Origin: Phocaeicola plebeius
GTDB lineage: Bacteria > Bacteroidota > Bacteroidia > Bacteroidales > Bacteroidaceae
Reading direction: 5' to 3'
Assembly: GCA_004558305.1 (NCBI GenBank)
Contig: SFDG01000022.1
Location: forward strand, 1 to 56,501
DNA length: 56,501 bases
Part shown: positions 35,290 to 45,191 of the stretch, piece by piece
Layout of the letters: every line of letters starts with the position of its first letter
Numbering within the stretch: position 1 is the stretch's first letter
The notes under the pieces: generated by a model
The model's database searches: none
What the model was told of the DNA's origin: nothing
The model's input: the letters and a program-made list of their open reading frames with translations, nothing else
Made by a program: the position numbers and the translations under genes

Positions 35290-38200
35290 ATGAGAATAAA
35301 GGAACTGCACCTGAGAAACATTGCCTCGATAGAGCAGGCAGACATCGACTTCGAGAACGGACTGAACGATGCCTTCACGGGCACACCTTCAGCCATCTTC
35401 CTGATTTCCGGCGACACGGGAGCCGGGAAGTCCGTCATCCTCGACGGCATCGCCATGGCCCTGTACAAGAAGACACCCCGCTTAGTGGGAGTGGCCAACA
35501 AAATCAACAACGATTTCAAGAGCGAGGAAGGAGAAAGCATCAGCATCAACAGCATCGAGCAATATACCCGCCTGGGCATTTCGGAGAAGGACGACTGCTA
35601 CAGTGAAGTGGTCTTCACCGGTAACGACGGGAAAGAATACCGCGCCCGACTCACGTTGGGCATGTCGAGGGGCAACCGCGACAGGACGACGGGTGTACGC
35701 CCGATGAAGCACGCCACTCCCCGCTGGGAAGTGAAGACAGGCACCAACGACTGGGTACGGGTGGAGGCAAAGACCGGACAGCCCATCCTCGGTGCCATCG
35801 GACTGACCTTCGAACAGTTCGGACGGATGGCGATGCTGGCACAAGGACAGTTTGCCGCCTTCCTGACGGGCGACAAGGCAGAACGGGAATCGATACTGGA
35901 GCAGCTGACCAACACCGAACATTTCACCGCCTATGGCAATGCCATCAAACGGCTTTTCACCAACGCCCGGCAGTCGGCAGAAAAGGCACAGACGGCGTAC
36001 GACACCGAGAAAGGACATACGCTGCTGCCAGAAGAAGTGGCGGCACTGGAACAATCCGCCCGGCAGTTAGCGGAAGAACGGATACAGGTGGAAAAAGCCG
36101 GCAAGGCTCATGACGAGACACTCCGACTCGTCGAACTGCTGGCGAGCGGCACGACGGCCTGGCAGGAAGCCGAGCGGGAACAAGAACAGCTCGCCGCCTT
36201 GCTGGCCGGGCCGGAATACCGGTCGCACCAGCAACTCCTGACCGATTGGGAAGCCACCGTCACCGAACGGCAACGGTTGGCAGACCGGAAAGCTGCTCAC
36301 GACCGGCTCATCGCTGCCCGGCAGGAGGAAGCCCGTCTGAAAGAGACCTTCTGCACGCTCTCCGCCTGTCTGTCCGCACAAACAAGGGCTGCGAAAGCAC
36401 AGCAGGAAGCCCTCCGCCAACAGGACGAGTGGCTGCAAAGCCAGGCTGGACAAGTCGCTCTCTTCACCCAATCCGAAGCCATCTGCCACCAGTTAGAGCG
36501 GTACGAAGACTGCGTTTCCGCTTCGGCAGACCAGCTCCGCAAACAGCAGGCGGCACATACCCGGAAGACGGCACTCGCCGAACAGATAGAAACGGCACGG
36601 CAGCTGCTGCTTCGGGCCACCCAAGCCGTGGAGGCCCAGCAAGCGGAGATAGATCGCCGGATGGAAGAACGGAAATCCCTGCATCCGGAGGAACTGACGC
36701 AGTCTGCAGCAATGTTCAACCACCGCAAGACGGAGCTGTGCCGCCTCCAGGAACAGACTGCGGCACTGGAAAAAAGACAGGAAGAAGCCGCCCTGCTGCA
36801 CAAGGAGGCAGAAGAACTGGCGCAGACCGTCGCCGCCGAACGAGTGACCCTCGACACCGCTACTGCCGCCCGTCGGCAAGCCCAGGAAAACGCCGACAAG
36901 GCACGCGGGCTGTATGCCACCATGAGTGCCAGCATGGACGAAGTGCTGGTCAGCCTGCGCCACCGGCTCGTGACCGAAGGAGCCGACACCTGCCCTCTCT
37001 GCGGACAGCGGATAGATGCCCTTCACCTGCACACCGACTTCCAGCACCTGCTGACACCATTAGAGACCAACAGGCAGCAGGCGGAAACCCGGCTGAAAGC
37101 GGCAGAAGCAGCCTTCCAGCAAGCACACAGCCGTTACCATCAGCAGGCAGGGGCACTGTCAGGGAAAAGGACGCAACTCACCGACGCACAGCAGACCATC
37201 GTCCGCGAACAGCAGACCGTCGCCCTCCATGCCCGTTCTCAAGGGCTGGACCCCCTCCGTCCCCTGACAGAGCAGCTGACCACTGCCCTGGCCGCCACTG
37301 AAGAGCGCATCGCCTGCCTCAACCGGCAACTTGCCCGTGCCGAGCAACTGCAGACTGTCATCAACCGGTTGGTCAGTGAAAAGCGACCGCTCGACCGAGC
37401 AAAGTCCGAAGCGGAAAAAGCCTGCAGCAGTGCCCTGAACGAACAGCAAAGCAACGATCGTCTGCTCCGGGAGTACCAGGAGGAAGCCGCAAAGACCGGC
37501 CGAGAACAGCTACGGCTGACAGAGACACTTTCCCCGCTGCTGCAACCGTTCTACCCCCACTGGCCGCAAACGACAAAGGCTACCTGCCGCGACCTTCGGG
37601 AGAAAGCCACGACCTACCGCACCCGCAAAGAAGCCTTCGACCGGGACTGCCTTGCCTACAACCGGCGGCAACAGGAACTGGCGGCCATCCACAGTTCGCG
37701 CAACAGCATCCTGCAGCGGCATCCGGACTGGGCAACGGAAAGGACAGACCACCCCGTCACCGGCAGCGGGACTCCGGAGCAGTGGATCGAACTGGTCAGC
37801 CAAGTCGGTACCCTGGCCGGTAACATAGCGTCCTATCAAGCCACCCTCTACGCTTGCGACGAGCTGCTCCACCGCTACTACGCCGCTTCCGGACAATCCG
37901 AAGCCTACCTCCTGTCTGTCGAAGCGAAAGCCGCCGAACTGGAAGCTTCGAAGCTGTATGTCAAGCAGGTGAATGCCCGTTCAGAGAAAATCAAGGCCGC
38001 CGCTGCAAAAGCCCTCGAAACCATCGGGACGGCACAACAGGCACTGGGCATCACCCGCACGGAAGACGCTCCCGACCGGCAGGCACTGATGGAGCAACGC
38101 ACCCTGCTGACCGACCGCCTCAACCTCCTCATCGGACAGCAGGCGACCGTCCGGCAACGGCTGGAAGAAAACCAACGGAACATCGGCAAGCTGGAAGCCG

Positions 38201-38748
38201 CCCGGCTGGAACTGGAAAAGGCGGAAACCGTCCTCCGCAAGTGGGACCTCATCCACCGCTACTTCGGAGGCACCCGCTTCCGTACCCTCGTACAGACGTA
38301 TGTCCTCCGCCCCTTGCTCAACAATGCCAATCTCTACTTGGAGCGGATTACCGACCGCTATTGCCTGACGTGCAGCGAGGAGAACGACCAGCTGTCCATC
38401 CTCGTCCACGACCGCTACAACAAGAACCAGGTGCGCAGTGCCACCATCCTGTCGGGGGGCGAACGGTTCATGATTTCCTTAGCCCTGTCGCTCGCCCTCT
38501 CCTCGCTGAACCGTCCGGACATGAATGTCAACATCCTGTTCATCGACGAAGGGTTCGGCACATTGGACGAAAAGAGCCTGGATTCCGTCATGTCCACTTT
38601 AGAGAAGCTGCAAGAGATTGCCGGACAGAGCAACCGCCGTGTCGGCATCATCTCCCACCGCGAGGAACTGGACGAGCGCATCCCGCTACAGATACGGGTC
38701 GTCAAGAAAGGAGAGGGAAGAAGTCACGTGGAAATCAAGCGTTCCTGA
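35290..38748 (+). CDS. sbcC: Exonuclease SbcCD, ATPase subunit SbcC
   Basis: 1152 residues of the Rad50/SMC-like family. Walker A is SGDTGAGKS (about 40-48). Two long coiled-coil arms rich in Glu/Gln/Ala are separated by the zinc hook CPLCGQ (about 568-573). The C-terminal signature LSGGERFMISLALSLAL and Walker B NILFIDEGFGTLDE close the protein. It forms the ATP-driven clamp that controls SbcD. Strongly GC-rich coding. Its 3' end overlaps the convergent HAD gene by 14 bases. Confidence 0.95.
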   Translation: MRIKELHLRNIASIEQADIDFENGLNDAFTGTPSAIFLISGDTGAGKSVILDGIAMALYKKTPRLVGVANKINNDFKSEEGESISINSIEQYTRLGISEKDDCYSEVVFTGNDGKEYRARLTLGMSRGNRDRTTGVRPMKHATPRWEVKTGTNDWVRVEAKTGQPILGAIGLTFEQFGRMAMLAQGQFAAFLTGDKAERESILEQLTNTEHFTAYGNAIKRLFTNARQSAEKAQTAYDTEKGHTLLPEEVAALEQSARQLAEERIQVEKAGKAHDETLRLVELLASGTTAWQEAEREQEQLAALLAGPEYRSHQQLLTDWEATVTERQRLADRKAAHDRLIAARQEEARLKETFCTLSACLSAQTRAAKAQQEALRQQDEWLQSQAGQVALFTQSEAICHQLERYEDCVSASADQLRKQQAAHTRKTALAEQIETARQLLLRATQAVEAQQAEIDRRMEERKSLHPEELTQSAAMFNHRKTELCRLQEQTAALEKRQEEAALLHKEAEELAQTVAAERVTLDTATAARRQAQENADKARGLYATMSASMDEVLVSLRHRLVTEGADTCPLCGQRIDALHLHTDFQHLLTPLETNRQQAETRLKAAEAAFQQAHSRYHQQAGALSGKRTQLTDAQQTIVREQQTVALHARSQGLDPLRPLTEQLTTALAATEERIACLNRQLARAEQLQTVINRLVSEKRPLDRAKSEAEKACSSALNEQQSNDRLLREYQEEAAKTGREQLRLTETLSPLLQPFYPHWPQTTKATCRDLREKATTYRTRKEAFDRDCLAYNRRQQELAAIHSSRNSILQRHPDWATERTDHPVTGSGTPEQWIELVSQVGTLAGNIASYQATLYACDELLHRYYAASGQSEAYLLSVEAKAAELEASKLYVKQVNARSEKIKAAAAKALETIGTAQQALGITRTEDAPDRQALMEQRTLLTDRLNLLIGQQATVRQRLEENQRNIGKLEAARLELEKAETVLRKWDLIHRYFGGTRFRTLVQTYVLRPLLNNANLYLERITDRYCLTCSEENDQLSILVHDRYNKNQVRSATILSGGERFMISLALSLALSSLNRPDMNVNILFIDEGFGTLDEKSLDSVMSTLEKLQEIAGQSNRRVGIISHREELDERIPLQIRVVKKGEGRSHVEIKRS

Positions 38749-39424
38749 TTCCCTGTCCGACGGCGTCCATCGGAGCAAGCAGCTGCAGCATATCGTCGAA
38801 ATCCTTGCAGATATAGGTCGCTCCTGCTGCCGCCAGCTCCTCCCGGTGGCCGTAGCCATAGAGCACCCCTAACGAGTCGATGCCGCATTGGCGGGCACCA
38901 ATGATGTCGAACTTCCGGTCGCCGATCATCAGGAGGGAACATCTGTCGGGTTGTCCCAGTTGTCGTAGACCGTCTAGGATGACATCCGCTTTCGTGTGCA
39001 GGAGTCCGGCATCGTCCCTTCCGAACACGGCATCCAGGCGTACCGACAGTTCGGGAAACAGTTCCTTCACCACCCGGTCGGCCTGTGAATTCATCTTGCT
39101 GGTGGCGATGGCCATCGAGTAGCCTGCTTCTTTCAGCCGGTCCAGCATCTCCAGCACGCCCGGATACAGCGTCTGCTCGTAAATCCCTATCGGGAAGTAC
39201 CGCTCTCGGTAGGCGAGTACCGCTTCCTGCGCTTCCGGACCGGTCATCCCGTAGAAATCCTTGAACGAGTCTTCCAACGGCGGTCCTACAAAAGCCCGCA
39301 AGGTGCGGTAGTCCTCTACCTGGATGCCCATGTGTGCCAGTGCATATTGGGCGCAGCGCATAATGCCCTCGCCACTATCGACGAGTGTCCCGTCGAGGTC
39401 GAACAATAAAGTAGTATATTTCAT
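38735..39424 (-). CDS. HAD-family phosphatase (phosphoglycolate phosphatase-like)
   Basis: 229 residues from ATG 39424 (a tandem ATG lies at 39427). HAD motif I is LLFDLDGTLVDSGEG, motif II ATSKMN, the motif III lysine region follows, and motif IV is MIGDRKFDIIGARQCG. The alpha-helical cap sits after motif I. These features put it with the Gph/PpaX-like haloacid dehalogenase phosphatases. The -7 box at 39446-39453 makes the longer frame to 39511 unlikely. Confidence 0.85.
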   Translation of the reverse strand: MKYTTLLFDLDGTLVDSGEGIMRCAQYALAHMGIQVEDYRTLRAFVGPPLEDSFKDFYGMTGPEAQEAVLAYRERYFPIGIYEQTLYPGVLEMLDRLKEAGYSMAIATSKMNSQADRVVKELFPELSVRLDAVFGRDDAGLLHTKADVILDGLRQLGQPDRCSLLMIGDRKFDIIGARQCGIDSLGVLYGYGHREELAAAGATYICKDFDDMLQLLAPMDAVGQGIRNA

Positions 39425-39445
39425 CATCTGTCTCTTTTTAGTGCG

Positions 39446-39453
39446 CAAAGATA
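39446..39453 (-). promoter_or_regulatory. -7 box of the HAD phosphatase gene
   Basis: The minus strand reads TATCTTTG, an exact TANNTTTG box, 21 bases upstream of ATG 39424. Confidence 0.6.
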
Positions 39454-39479
39454 CATCTTTTCCGCTTGTATTCATACAA

Positions 39480-39629
39480 ATCCATGGGGTACTGTCGCGG
39501 GTGAAGGGCATTCTTGTGGGCGATTTCTATGCGTGCGGAGACGAGTTCAAGATCGGCAGCATCGAAGAGATGTTTGACAAATATACGCTGGCCGATGTGG
39601 ATGTCTCCATTGCCTACGGGTTTCGGGCT
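39480..39629 (+). pseudogene. Possible remnant of an S66 (LD-carboxypeptidase-like) gene
   Basis: A rightward stretch squeezed between the HAD promoter and the recQ stop reads like real protein: IHGVLSRVKGILVGDF, then GSIEEMF, then VDVSIAYGF. The pattern (hydrophobic strand ending in VGDF, a helix, then a hydrophobic strand ending YGF) resembles the C-terminal part of S66 peptidases, such as LD-carboxypeptidase and MccF. There is no start codon or upstream domain and the frame collapses after YGF. Read as a decayed fragment; the family call is tentative. Confidence 0.35.
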
Positions 39630-39659
39630 CGCCGGAGAATGCAAAACAATAGGCATTAT

Positions 39660-41726
39660 TCAGGCTAACTTCTTGATTCTTGATCGAATTGCTCCAGCAT
39701 TTCTTTGGAATATAGCAACTAATTCAGAGACGGTTTTCCCTTGTTTGTGAAGGGATAACAATGCTTTATCCTCTTCTTCTGTCCAAAGGGCATAGGCATT
39801 GTCATATTGTTGCTTTTGCTTATCCATATAGGAAAGATCGGCGGGAGACGTAGCTTTAGCGTCTTCCTCTGCTGTTTGGCTTTGAACTGGCGATGCTATC
39901 GGCTCAGGCGATCGAGAAACTCCAAGATGATGGCAAATCAAATCTACAAACCGCTCACCAAATTGTACCTTCTTATGTTCACCTATACCGTATGTATTTC
40001 CGAACAGGAACAGGTTAGTGGGTTTTTCAGCAGTAAGAGCATGCAACGATTTGTCAGAAAGAACGATATATGCCGGCTTTCCTATTTCATTGGCAATCGT
40101 CTTTCGTAACGCCCGCAATTTTTCAAACAGCAGGTCCTCATCGGAAACACTATTCACAGACAGTCCAGGAATGGTGGCTTGACGATTACGTTTCTTTACA
40201 CGCAAGTCTTCGCGTACTATGACAGAGAGTTGCGCCTGCTTTCGTCCATAGAGGATATCCTCACCCAATGGCGTGACTTTAAGGTGTTTGTCCTCATTAT
40301 ACGCAATCTCTATATAGCCCATTTGCAGCATTTGTAACAGATAGGAATACCAATCTTTAGCAGGCACATCACGTCCTGCACCAAATGTCCTTAATTTGTC
40401 GTAACCCTTTGCAACAACCGTAGGGGAAAAACTGCCCTTCAACACGTCCGTCACCACCGAAAAACCAACCTCTTCATGGCATCGTTTCATGACAGACAAT
40501 GCCTTTTGGACAAGCACAGAACCGTCAAAATGCTGTGGAGGATTCTTGCATACATCACAATTACCGCAACGACATTCGCTGGTTTCACCGAAATAGTTCA
40601 ACAGAATCCGTCTTCTGCATACCTGAGCCTCAGCATATTCCTGCATTCGTTTCAGCTTCTCCAAGTTGATTTCACGCTGTCCGCTTTCTTCTGCAAAACC
40701 ACGAAGCGTAATCAAATCCTGCAAGTTGTAAAACAAGAGGGTCTCTGTAGGTAACCCGTCCCTTCCGCCGCGCCCTATCTCCTGATAGAAACTCTCTATA
40801 CTCTTGGGCAGATTATTGTGTATCACAAAGCGTATGTTACTCTTGTCTATCCCCATTCCGAAGGCAATCGTGGCACATATCACATGTACACGATCATTGA
40901 TAAAATCATCCTGCACACGGGTCCTCTCCTCTGACGGAAGACCAGCATGATAAATACCTGCAATAATGCCATTCGATTTCAGGTCGGCAGCCAACTCCTC
41001 CGTGCCTTTTCTCGACAGGCAATATATGATGCCACTCTCTTGAGGATGACGACCGATAACATCCAGAATAGTTCGTATACGTTCACGCTTCTGATACGCC
41101 TTGCGTACATCCAAACTTAGATTAGGGCGGTCAAAACTACCGATGAAGATTTGAGGTTCACGCAAACAAAGCTGCTTTACGATATCAGCTTTTGTAATCT
41201 TGTCGGCTGTTGCTGTCAAGGCAAGCCGTGGGACTCCAGGGAAACGCTCATTCAGCACTCCCAACTGAGTATATTCCGGTCGGAAATCATGCCCCCAATG
41301 TGAGACACAGTGCGCCTCATCTATAGCAATCATGGATACCTTTACGCACTGTTGTAACCAAGGAATTTCTGTCAGCAGACGTTCGGGAGAAATGTAAAGG
41401 ATCTTAAGCTCTCCTTTCTGACAGCGTTCACGGATGACTCTATTGACAGAATCCTCGTTGCTGCTATTGAGAGCTTCTGCAACAACACCATTGGCCTGCA
41501 GGGCATCTACCTGATCTTTCATTAAAGAGATGAGGGGCGACACAACGAGAGCCACACCTTCAAGCAAAAGTGCCGGTATCTGATAACAAATTGATTTTCC
41601 ACCACCTGTAGGCATCAAAACCAACGCATCCCGACCAGATATGATATGGTCAATAATTTCTTTCTGTAGTGGACGGAATGAATCATAGCCATACACAGAT
41701 TTCAAAAGTTGATATGCCTTTTCCAT
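39660..41726 (-). CDS. recQ: ATP-dependent DNA helicase RecQ
   Basis: 688 residues. Helicase motifs: FRPLQKEIIDHI, Walker A PTGGGKSICYQ, DEAH box AIDEAHCVSHWGHDF, and motif VI QEIGRGGRDGLP. They are followed by the zinc-binding cysteines (CRRRILLNYFGE, CRCGNCDVC), a winged-helix RQC domain and an HRDC domain (about 515-595). A further C-terminal segment of about 90 residues ends in a helical EEEDKALLSLHKQGKT motif. The gene is visibly more AT-rich than the sbc genes beside it. A second recQ paralogue elsewhere in the genome is common in Bacteroides. Confidence 0.94.
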   Translation of the reverse strand: MEKAYQLLKSVYGYDSFRPLQKEIIDHIISGRDALVLMPTGGGKSICYQIPALLLEGVALVVSPLISLMKDQVDALQANGVVAEALNSSNEDSVNRVIRERCQKGELKILYISPERLLTEIPWLQQCVKVSMIAIDEAHCVSHWGHDFRPEYTQLGVLNERFPGVPRLALTATADKITKADIVKQLCLREPQIFIGSFDRPNLSLDVRKAYQKRERIRTILDVIGRHPQESGIIYCLSRKGTEELAADLKSNGIIAGIYHAGLPSEERTRVQDDFINDRVHVICATIAFGMGIDKSNIRFVIHNNLPKSIESFYQEIGRGGRDGLPTETLLFYNLQDLITLRGFAEESGQREINLEKLKRMQEYAEAQVCRRRILLNYFGETSECRCGNCDVCKNPPQHFDGSVLVQKALSVMKRCHEEVGFSVVTDVLKGSFSPTVVAKGYDKLRTFGAGRDVPAKDWYSYLLQMLQMGYIEIAYNEDKHLKVTPLGEDILYGRKQAQLSVIVREDLRVKKRNRQATIPGLSVNSVSDEDLLFEKLRALRKTIANEIGKPAYIVLSDKSLHALTAEKPTNLFLFGNTYGIGEHKKVQFGERFVDLICHHLGVSRSPEPIASPVQSQTAEEDAKATSPADLSYMDKQKQQYDNAYALWTEEEDKALLSLHKQGKTVSELVAIFQRNAGAIRSRIKKLA

Positions 41727-42198
41727 AAGAATCTTCTTTTATTACTATTTTTTTCTCACAGTGTCCTGTCTTATTAGTACCTATTTTATATACTATATAA
41801 CCCATATCTTTGAAAATGTAGAATTCATTTTGATTGTTTTTTTTCTGACACATGTAATAACGTTGCCTTTTCATGAAGACAACGCTGCTTTTTCATGAAA
41901 ACCATTGCTTCCACTGGCCCGAAAGCTCTCAACTGTTTTTCTTGTAACTGAATGTCTTGCTTTATACGAGACCAGAACTAGAGCAGGAGGTGAGGCCTCC
42001 GCCTTATCCCTCTCTTGTTCTGTACTATTATTTGCTAACGTAGTGGCAGTGTCAACCACAATCGTGACTAAGCCGCAAACGTATCAACTAAATATAAAAG
42101 TAATGTTTAACCGGGGCAACCAACTTTATAAATAAGGCAAGAAGTAGTCAACCAAAAGCGTTAAACTACATGGGGCACTGTCTTCACGGCTTGTGTCA
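41727..42198. other. Gene-free stretch upstream of recQ
   Basis: No convincing gene. One rightward TATCTTTG (41805-41812) matches the -7 consensus but leads to no recognisable gene. A direct repeat of CTTTTCATGAA occurs near 41870 and 41891. Two short frames of 62 and 76 codons on opposite strands overlap each other and resemble nothing I know. Confidence 0.4.
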
Positions 42199-42296
42199 CA
42201 CTCGTTCCATGAAGGTTGTCACGACTGTTCCATGCTGGTGGAACGACTGTGACAATGCTCATGGAACGACTGTGACAAAGGCGGTTGTCACGACAG
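42199..42296. repeat. Degenerate tandem array, period 22-24 bp
   Basis: Units start at 42199, 42222, 42244, 42267 and 42291, so spacing is 23, 22, 23 and 24 bases. From the second unit on each begins CGAC. The units mix the words TTCCATG, GTGACAA and their complements CATGGAA and TTGTCAC, giving local dyad symmetry. No spacers. It lies between recQ and the PSD-like gene and shares period and the GTCACGA word with the array at 53765-53902. Confidence 0.6.
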
Positions 42297-42372
42297 GTAA
42301 CAAACTCTCTGGATATATACTGTCAGCCAGAGGAAGATACATCCTTCACACCGGATAGCTCACGCAAGTTCC

Positions 42373-43656
42373 TTATTGTAATTGTTCGTTGGCTTTTGCG
42401 GTCATCGTTCCCAGCTTTTCCCCCATGAGGATGTGCTGATAGTTGCCGTCGGCGGCTTTGGGCGACTGTAGCTCGAAGGCGGCTTTCTTCTGGAAAACAA
42501 TTACAAAGTCGGAGCCGCCGAAGAGGAAATAGCCGAGCATGTCCCCCTTTTCCACCCTGTCGCCCACCTTCAGGTTCGGCTCGAAATTCACTGACGACAC
42601 TTGCGACATTCCGATAGGCATGGCAGCTACCAGACCGTATTGCTCGTTTTCCACGATGGCCAGTCCGCGTGTCTCGATGCTCTGCCATCCGGGGACGTTG
42701 CAATCGACCACATACTGCTGCAGTCCGGGTTCCCAGGTGACCGTTCCGCCGAGGGCATCGTCGCCAGGAATCACTCTCAGCTCCTTGATGACTCCGCTCA
42801 CCGGGAAGTGGTAGCGGTGGTAGTCGTTGGCATTGAGGAAGGCATGATAGAATACGCCGCCGGCGAAAGCGTCACAATAGGGCGACTGTGGACTGATGAG
42901 GTTCCGTATCGAATTGAACACCCTTGACTTGACGGCCAGCTTCTCGTCGGTGATGATATATGACTCCTCGTCGATGTCCCATGCACCCTGTGGCACACAG
43001 TCGGCAGGAGAGGTGACGATGCTGTTGTCTTCGGGAGATGCGATGGGCCGCTGGTCGGGAGACTTCAGATGCCGGGCAAAGAAATCATTGAACGATTTCC
43101 AGTTGGACGGGTCTTCATACCATCTCTTGGTCATGCCCAGTTTCTCCTGTTGCATCATCAGCTCCTCGTACTCCTTGTTCCACGATTCGGGCGAGGAGAG
43201 GAAACTGCCCCACGACTTGCAGTAGTCTATCAGCCAACTGCGGTAGGGTTCGACATACTGTACGGAACTGGTGAAGAAATTCTCGCCTTCCAGTTCCTCC
43301 AGCGGCATGCAGTTGAGGAAGTATCAGTAGCACAAAGCCTGATACATTCTGCCGAACACGGACGATTGTCCGGGACAGAAAATCACATCCCACGGCATGG
43401 CCTTCTGCGAGCGGTCTACAAAGTCGTAGTATTGTTCCAGTGACTGTACGGGGTTGGTGGACAGGTCGGGATTGATGGACTTTCCTTTCTCAATGGCTTT
43501 GATGAGCAGGTCCTTTACGCGTGGGTTGTTTTCCACCAGTTGTATCAGCTGGAGAGTCGTGTCATTGTATGCTTTTTCCTCCCCATTATCCGACGAAGAA
43601 CAGGAAGCCATGAAAACCACAATCGCTACGAGCAGGGCCATACACGGCTTTTTCAT
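42373..43656 (-). pseudogene. Phosphatidylserine decarboxylase-like lipoprotein gene with an in-frame TGA
   Basis: Two segments in one frame are separated only by a TGA at 43324-43326. The 5' part has a lipoprotein signal (MKKPCMALLVAIVVFMASC) and runs to FGRMYQALCY. After the TGA it continues YFLNCMPLEELEGENFF into a full PSD catalytic region: FFARHLKSPDQRPI, FAGGVFYHAFLNANDYHRYH and the autocleavage site YFLFGGSDFVIVF, where the serine would become the pyruvoyl group. The layout fits the PSDC plus PS_Dcarbxylase arrangement. TGA is a normal stop elsewhere in the window, so a nonsense mutation is the simplest reading, possibly TGG (Trp) to TGA. Confidence 0.8.
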
Positions 43657-43864
43657 TTTGAAATCAATCATACACGTTCTACTTTACTAATCGGCAGCAT
43701 CATTGCTATCCTCTGCAAAGGTACAAAAGACCCCGAAAACGCTCAAGTTTTCCGCTCTTTTTTTAGTCATGTTTAAAAAGATGTCCTGAAATTGTCCGTC
43801 TCTGTCTTTGACATCCTTCATGGGAATATCTTTACGGAAGTTCCGTTGCTTAAGCCTATGGGAA

Positions 43865-44995
43865 TCAAGTGCCTGAGGATATTGCCTTCGTTGCTTGTGC
43901 CATGGTCGTCAGTTCTGCTCCCATGAGCCTTCTCACCGTCTTGCGGATGTTCTCTTCGGCCACTTCCGGCAGCAGCAGTCGTGCGAGCGGCCGCGTGTCG
44001 TTTTCGTTGATACTGTGCACACGGTCGAAGTGGTCCGAGAGCAGGCCGCCGTCATCGTCGATGGCTCCCGACAGCAGCCATACCGGTATCCCCGCCTGTC
44101 TGCAGCGTTTCTGCACCCCGCAGGGCACTTTGCCCATCAAGGTCTGTGCATCAGATTTCCCTTCTCCGGTGATGACCAGATCTGCATCCCGAATCGTCGT
44201 GTCAAATCGGGCAAGGTCCAGCACGATGTCTATCCCCGACCGCAGTTCGGCATGGAGGTAGGCGAGCAGCGCATATCCCAGTCCGCCTGCCGCACCGGCT
44301 CCCGGATGGTTCGCCGTGTCGGGCATAGCGATGCCCGCCTGCTCTGTCCGATGGGCGAAGTCCCTTAACCGGCGGTCCAGCTCGGCTACCTGTTCGGGCG
44401 TTGCTCCCTTTTGCGGAGCAAATACGTAGGCGGCTCCTTTTTCCCCGTACAGAGGATTGGTCACGTCACAAGCCACCGTGCACCGGCACGTGGTGTCCAG
44501 ACAGTCACGGTCGCGGAGTGCCTTCAGCATTCCTTCCCCCGCATCGCAGGTGGCACTGCCGCCAATTCCCATCACGATCCGTTCGCATCCGAGGCCGATG
44601 GCATCTGCCATCATTTCTCCCACCCCGTAGGTCGTTGTCTTCAGTGGGTTACGTTTGTCTTCCGGCACGAGGGTCAGTCCGCTGGCAGCTGCCATCTCCA
44701 TATAGGCCGTCTTCCCGTCTGCCGACAGGGCATACGAGCAACGGACCGGTTCCATGAGCGGCCCGTGAACGGTCAGGTATCTGTCTACGGTAGGCAGCAT
44801 CTGCCTGACGCACGCGACGAGTCCCTCGCCACCGTCGCTCAACGGCAGCTGCACGACGGCAGCTTTCGGACACACGGCCTGTATGCCCTCCGCCGCTGCA
44901 CGGCAAGCCGCTTCTGCCGAGAGGCAACCCTTGAAAGAGTCAAAAGCCACCACTATCTTTCGGAAGGGTGGGGGTGTTTCTGTCATCTGATACAT
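43865..44995 (-). CDS. Glycerate kinase
   Basis: 376 residues of the glycerate kinase type I (GlxK/GarK) family. Motifs include VVAFDSFKGCLSAEAA at the N-terminus, LPLSDGGEGL, the glycine-rich IGLGCERIVMGIGGSATCDAGEGML, and TGEGKSDAQTLMGKVPCG near the C-terminus. It phosphorylates D-glycerate to 2-phosphoglycerate for entry into glycolysis. The start may be ATG 44995 or ATG 44986. No glycerate-pathway neighbours; the symporter gene diverges from it. Confidence 0.9.
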   Translation of the reverse strand: MYQMTETPPPFRKIVVAFDSFKGCLSAEAACRAAAEGIQAVCPKAAVVQLPLSDGGEGLVACVRQMLPTVDRYLTVHGPLMEPVRCSYALSADGKTAYMEMAAASGLTLVPEDKRNPLKTTTYGVGEMMADAIGLGCERIVMGIGGSATCDAGEGMLKALRDRDCLDTTCRCTVACDVTNPLYGEKGAAYVFAPQKGATPEQVAELDRRLRDFAHRTEQAGIAMPDTANHPGAGAAGGLGYALLAYLHAELRSGIDIVLDLARFDTTIRDADLVITGEGKSDAQTLMGKVPCGVQKRCRQAGIPVWLLSGAIDDDGGLLSDHFDRVHSINENDTRPLARLLLPEVAEENIRKTVRRLMGAELTTMAQATKAISSGT

Positions 44996-45119
44996 CTGTC
45001 ATCGTTTTTAGAAGTTGGATTCGTAGCAAAAGTACGTATAAAATCCGATGCACGCCTGCTCTTTGGAGGAAATTTTCCGACAGCCTGAACCGCGTCTTCT
45101 GAATACTGCGAATATGGTA

Positions 45120-45150
45120 TTGTCCGTTTGGCATTTTCATCGTAACTTTG
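45120..45150 (+). promoter_or_regulatory. Promoter of the symporter gene
   Basis: TTG at 45120-45122, a 20-base spacer, and TAACTTTG (matching TANNTTTG) at 45143-45150. It lies 41 bases upstream of ATG 45192, inside the longer reading frame, so translation should start at 45192. Confidence 0.6.
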
Positions 45151-45191
45151 CAGGCCTAAATGTATTAATAGAACGTAAACAGAAGACAGTT

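Noticed and set aside
41871..42135. Short overlapping frames on both strands upstream of recQ
   Set aside because: They overlap each other and neither has protein-like composition, promoter spacing or a known relative.
42170..42358. 62-codon rightward frame over the degenerate array
   Set aside because: It is produced by the tandem repeat itself.
43324..43326. Selenocysteine or recoded UGA in the PSD-like gene
   Set aside because: No selenoprotein context or obvious hairpin was found just after the TGA, the family has no Sec site, and TGA serves as a normal stop in other genes of the window.
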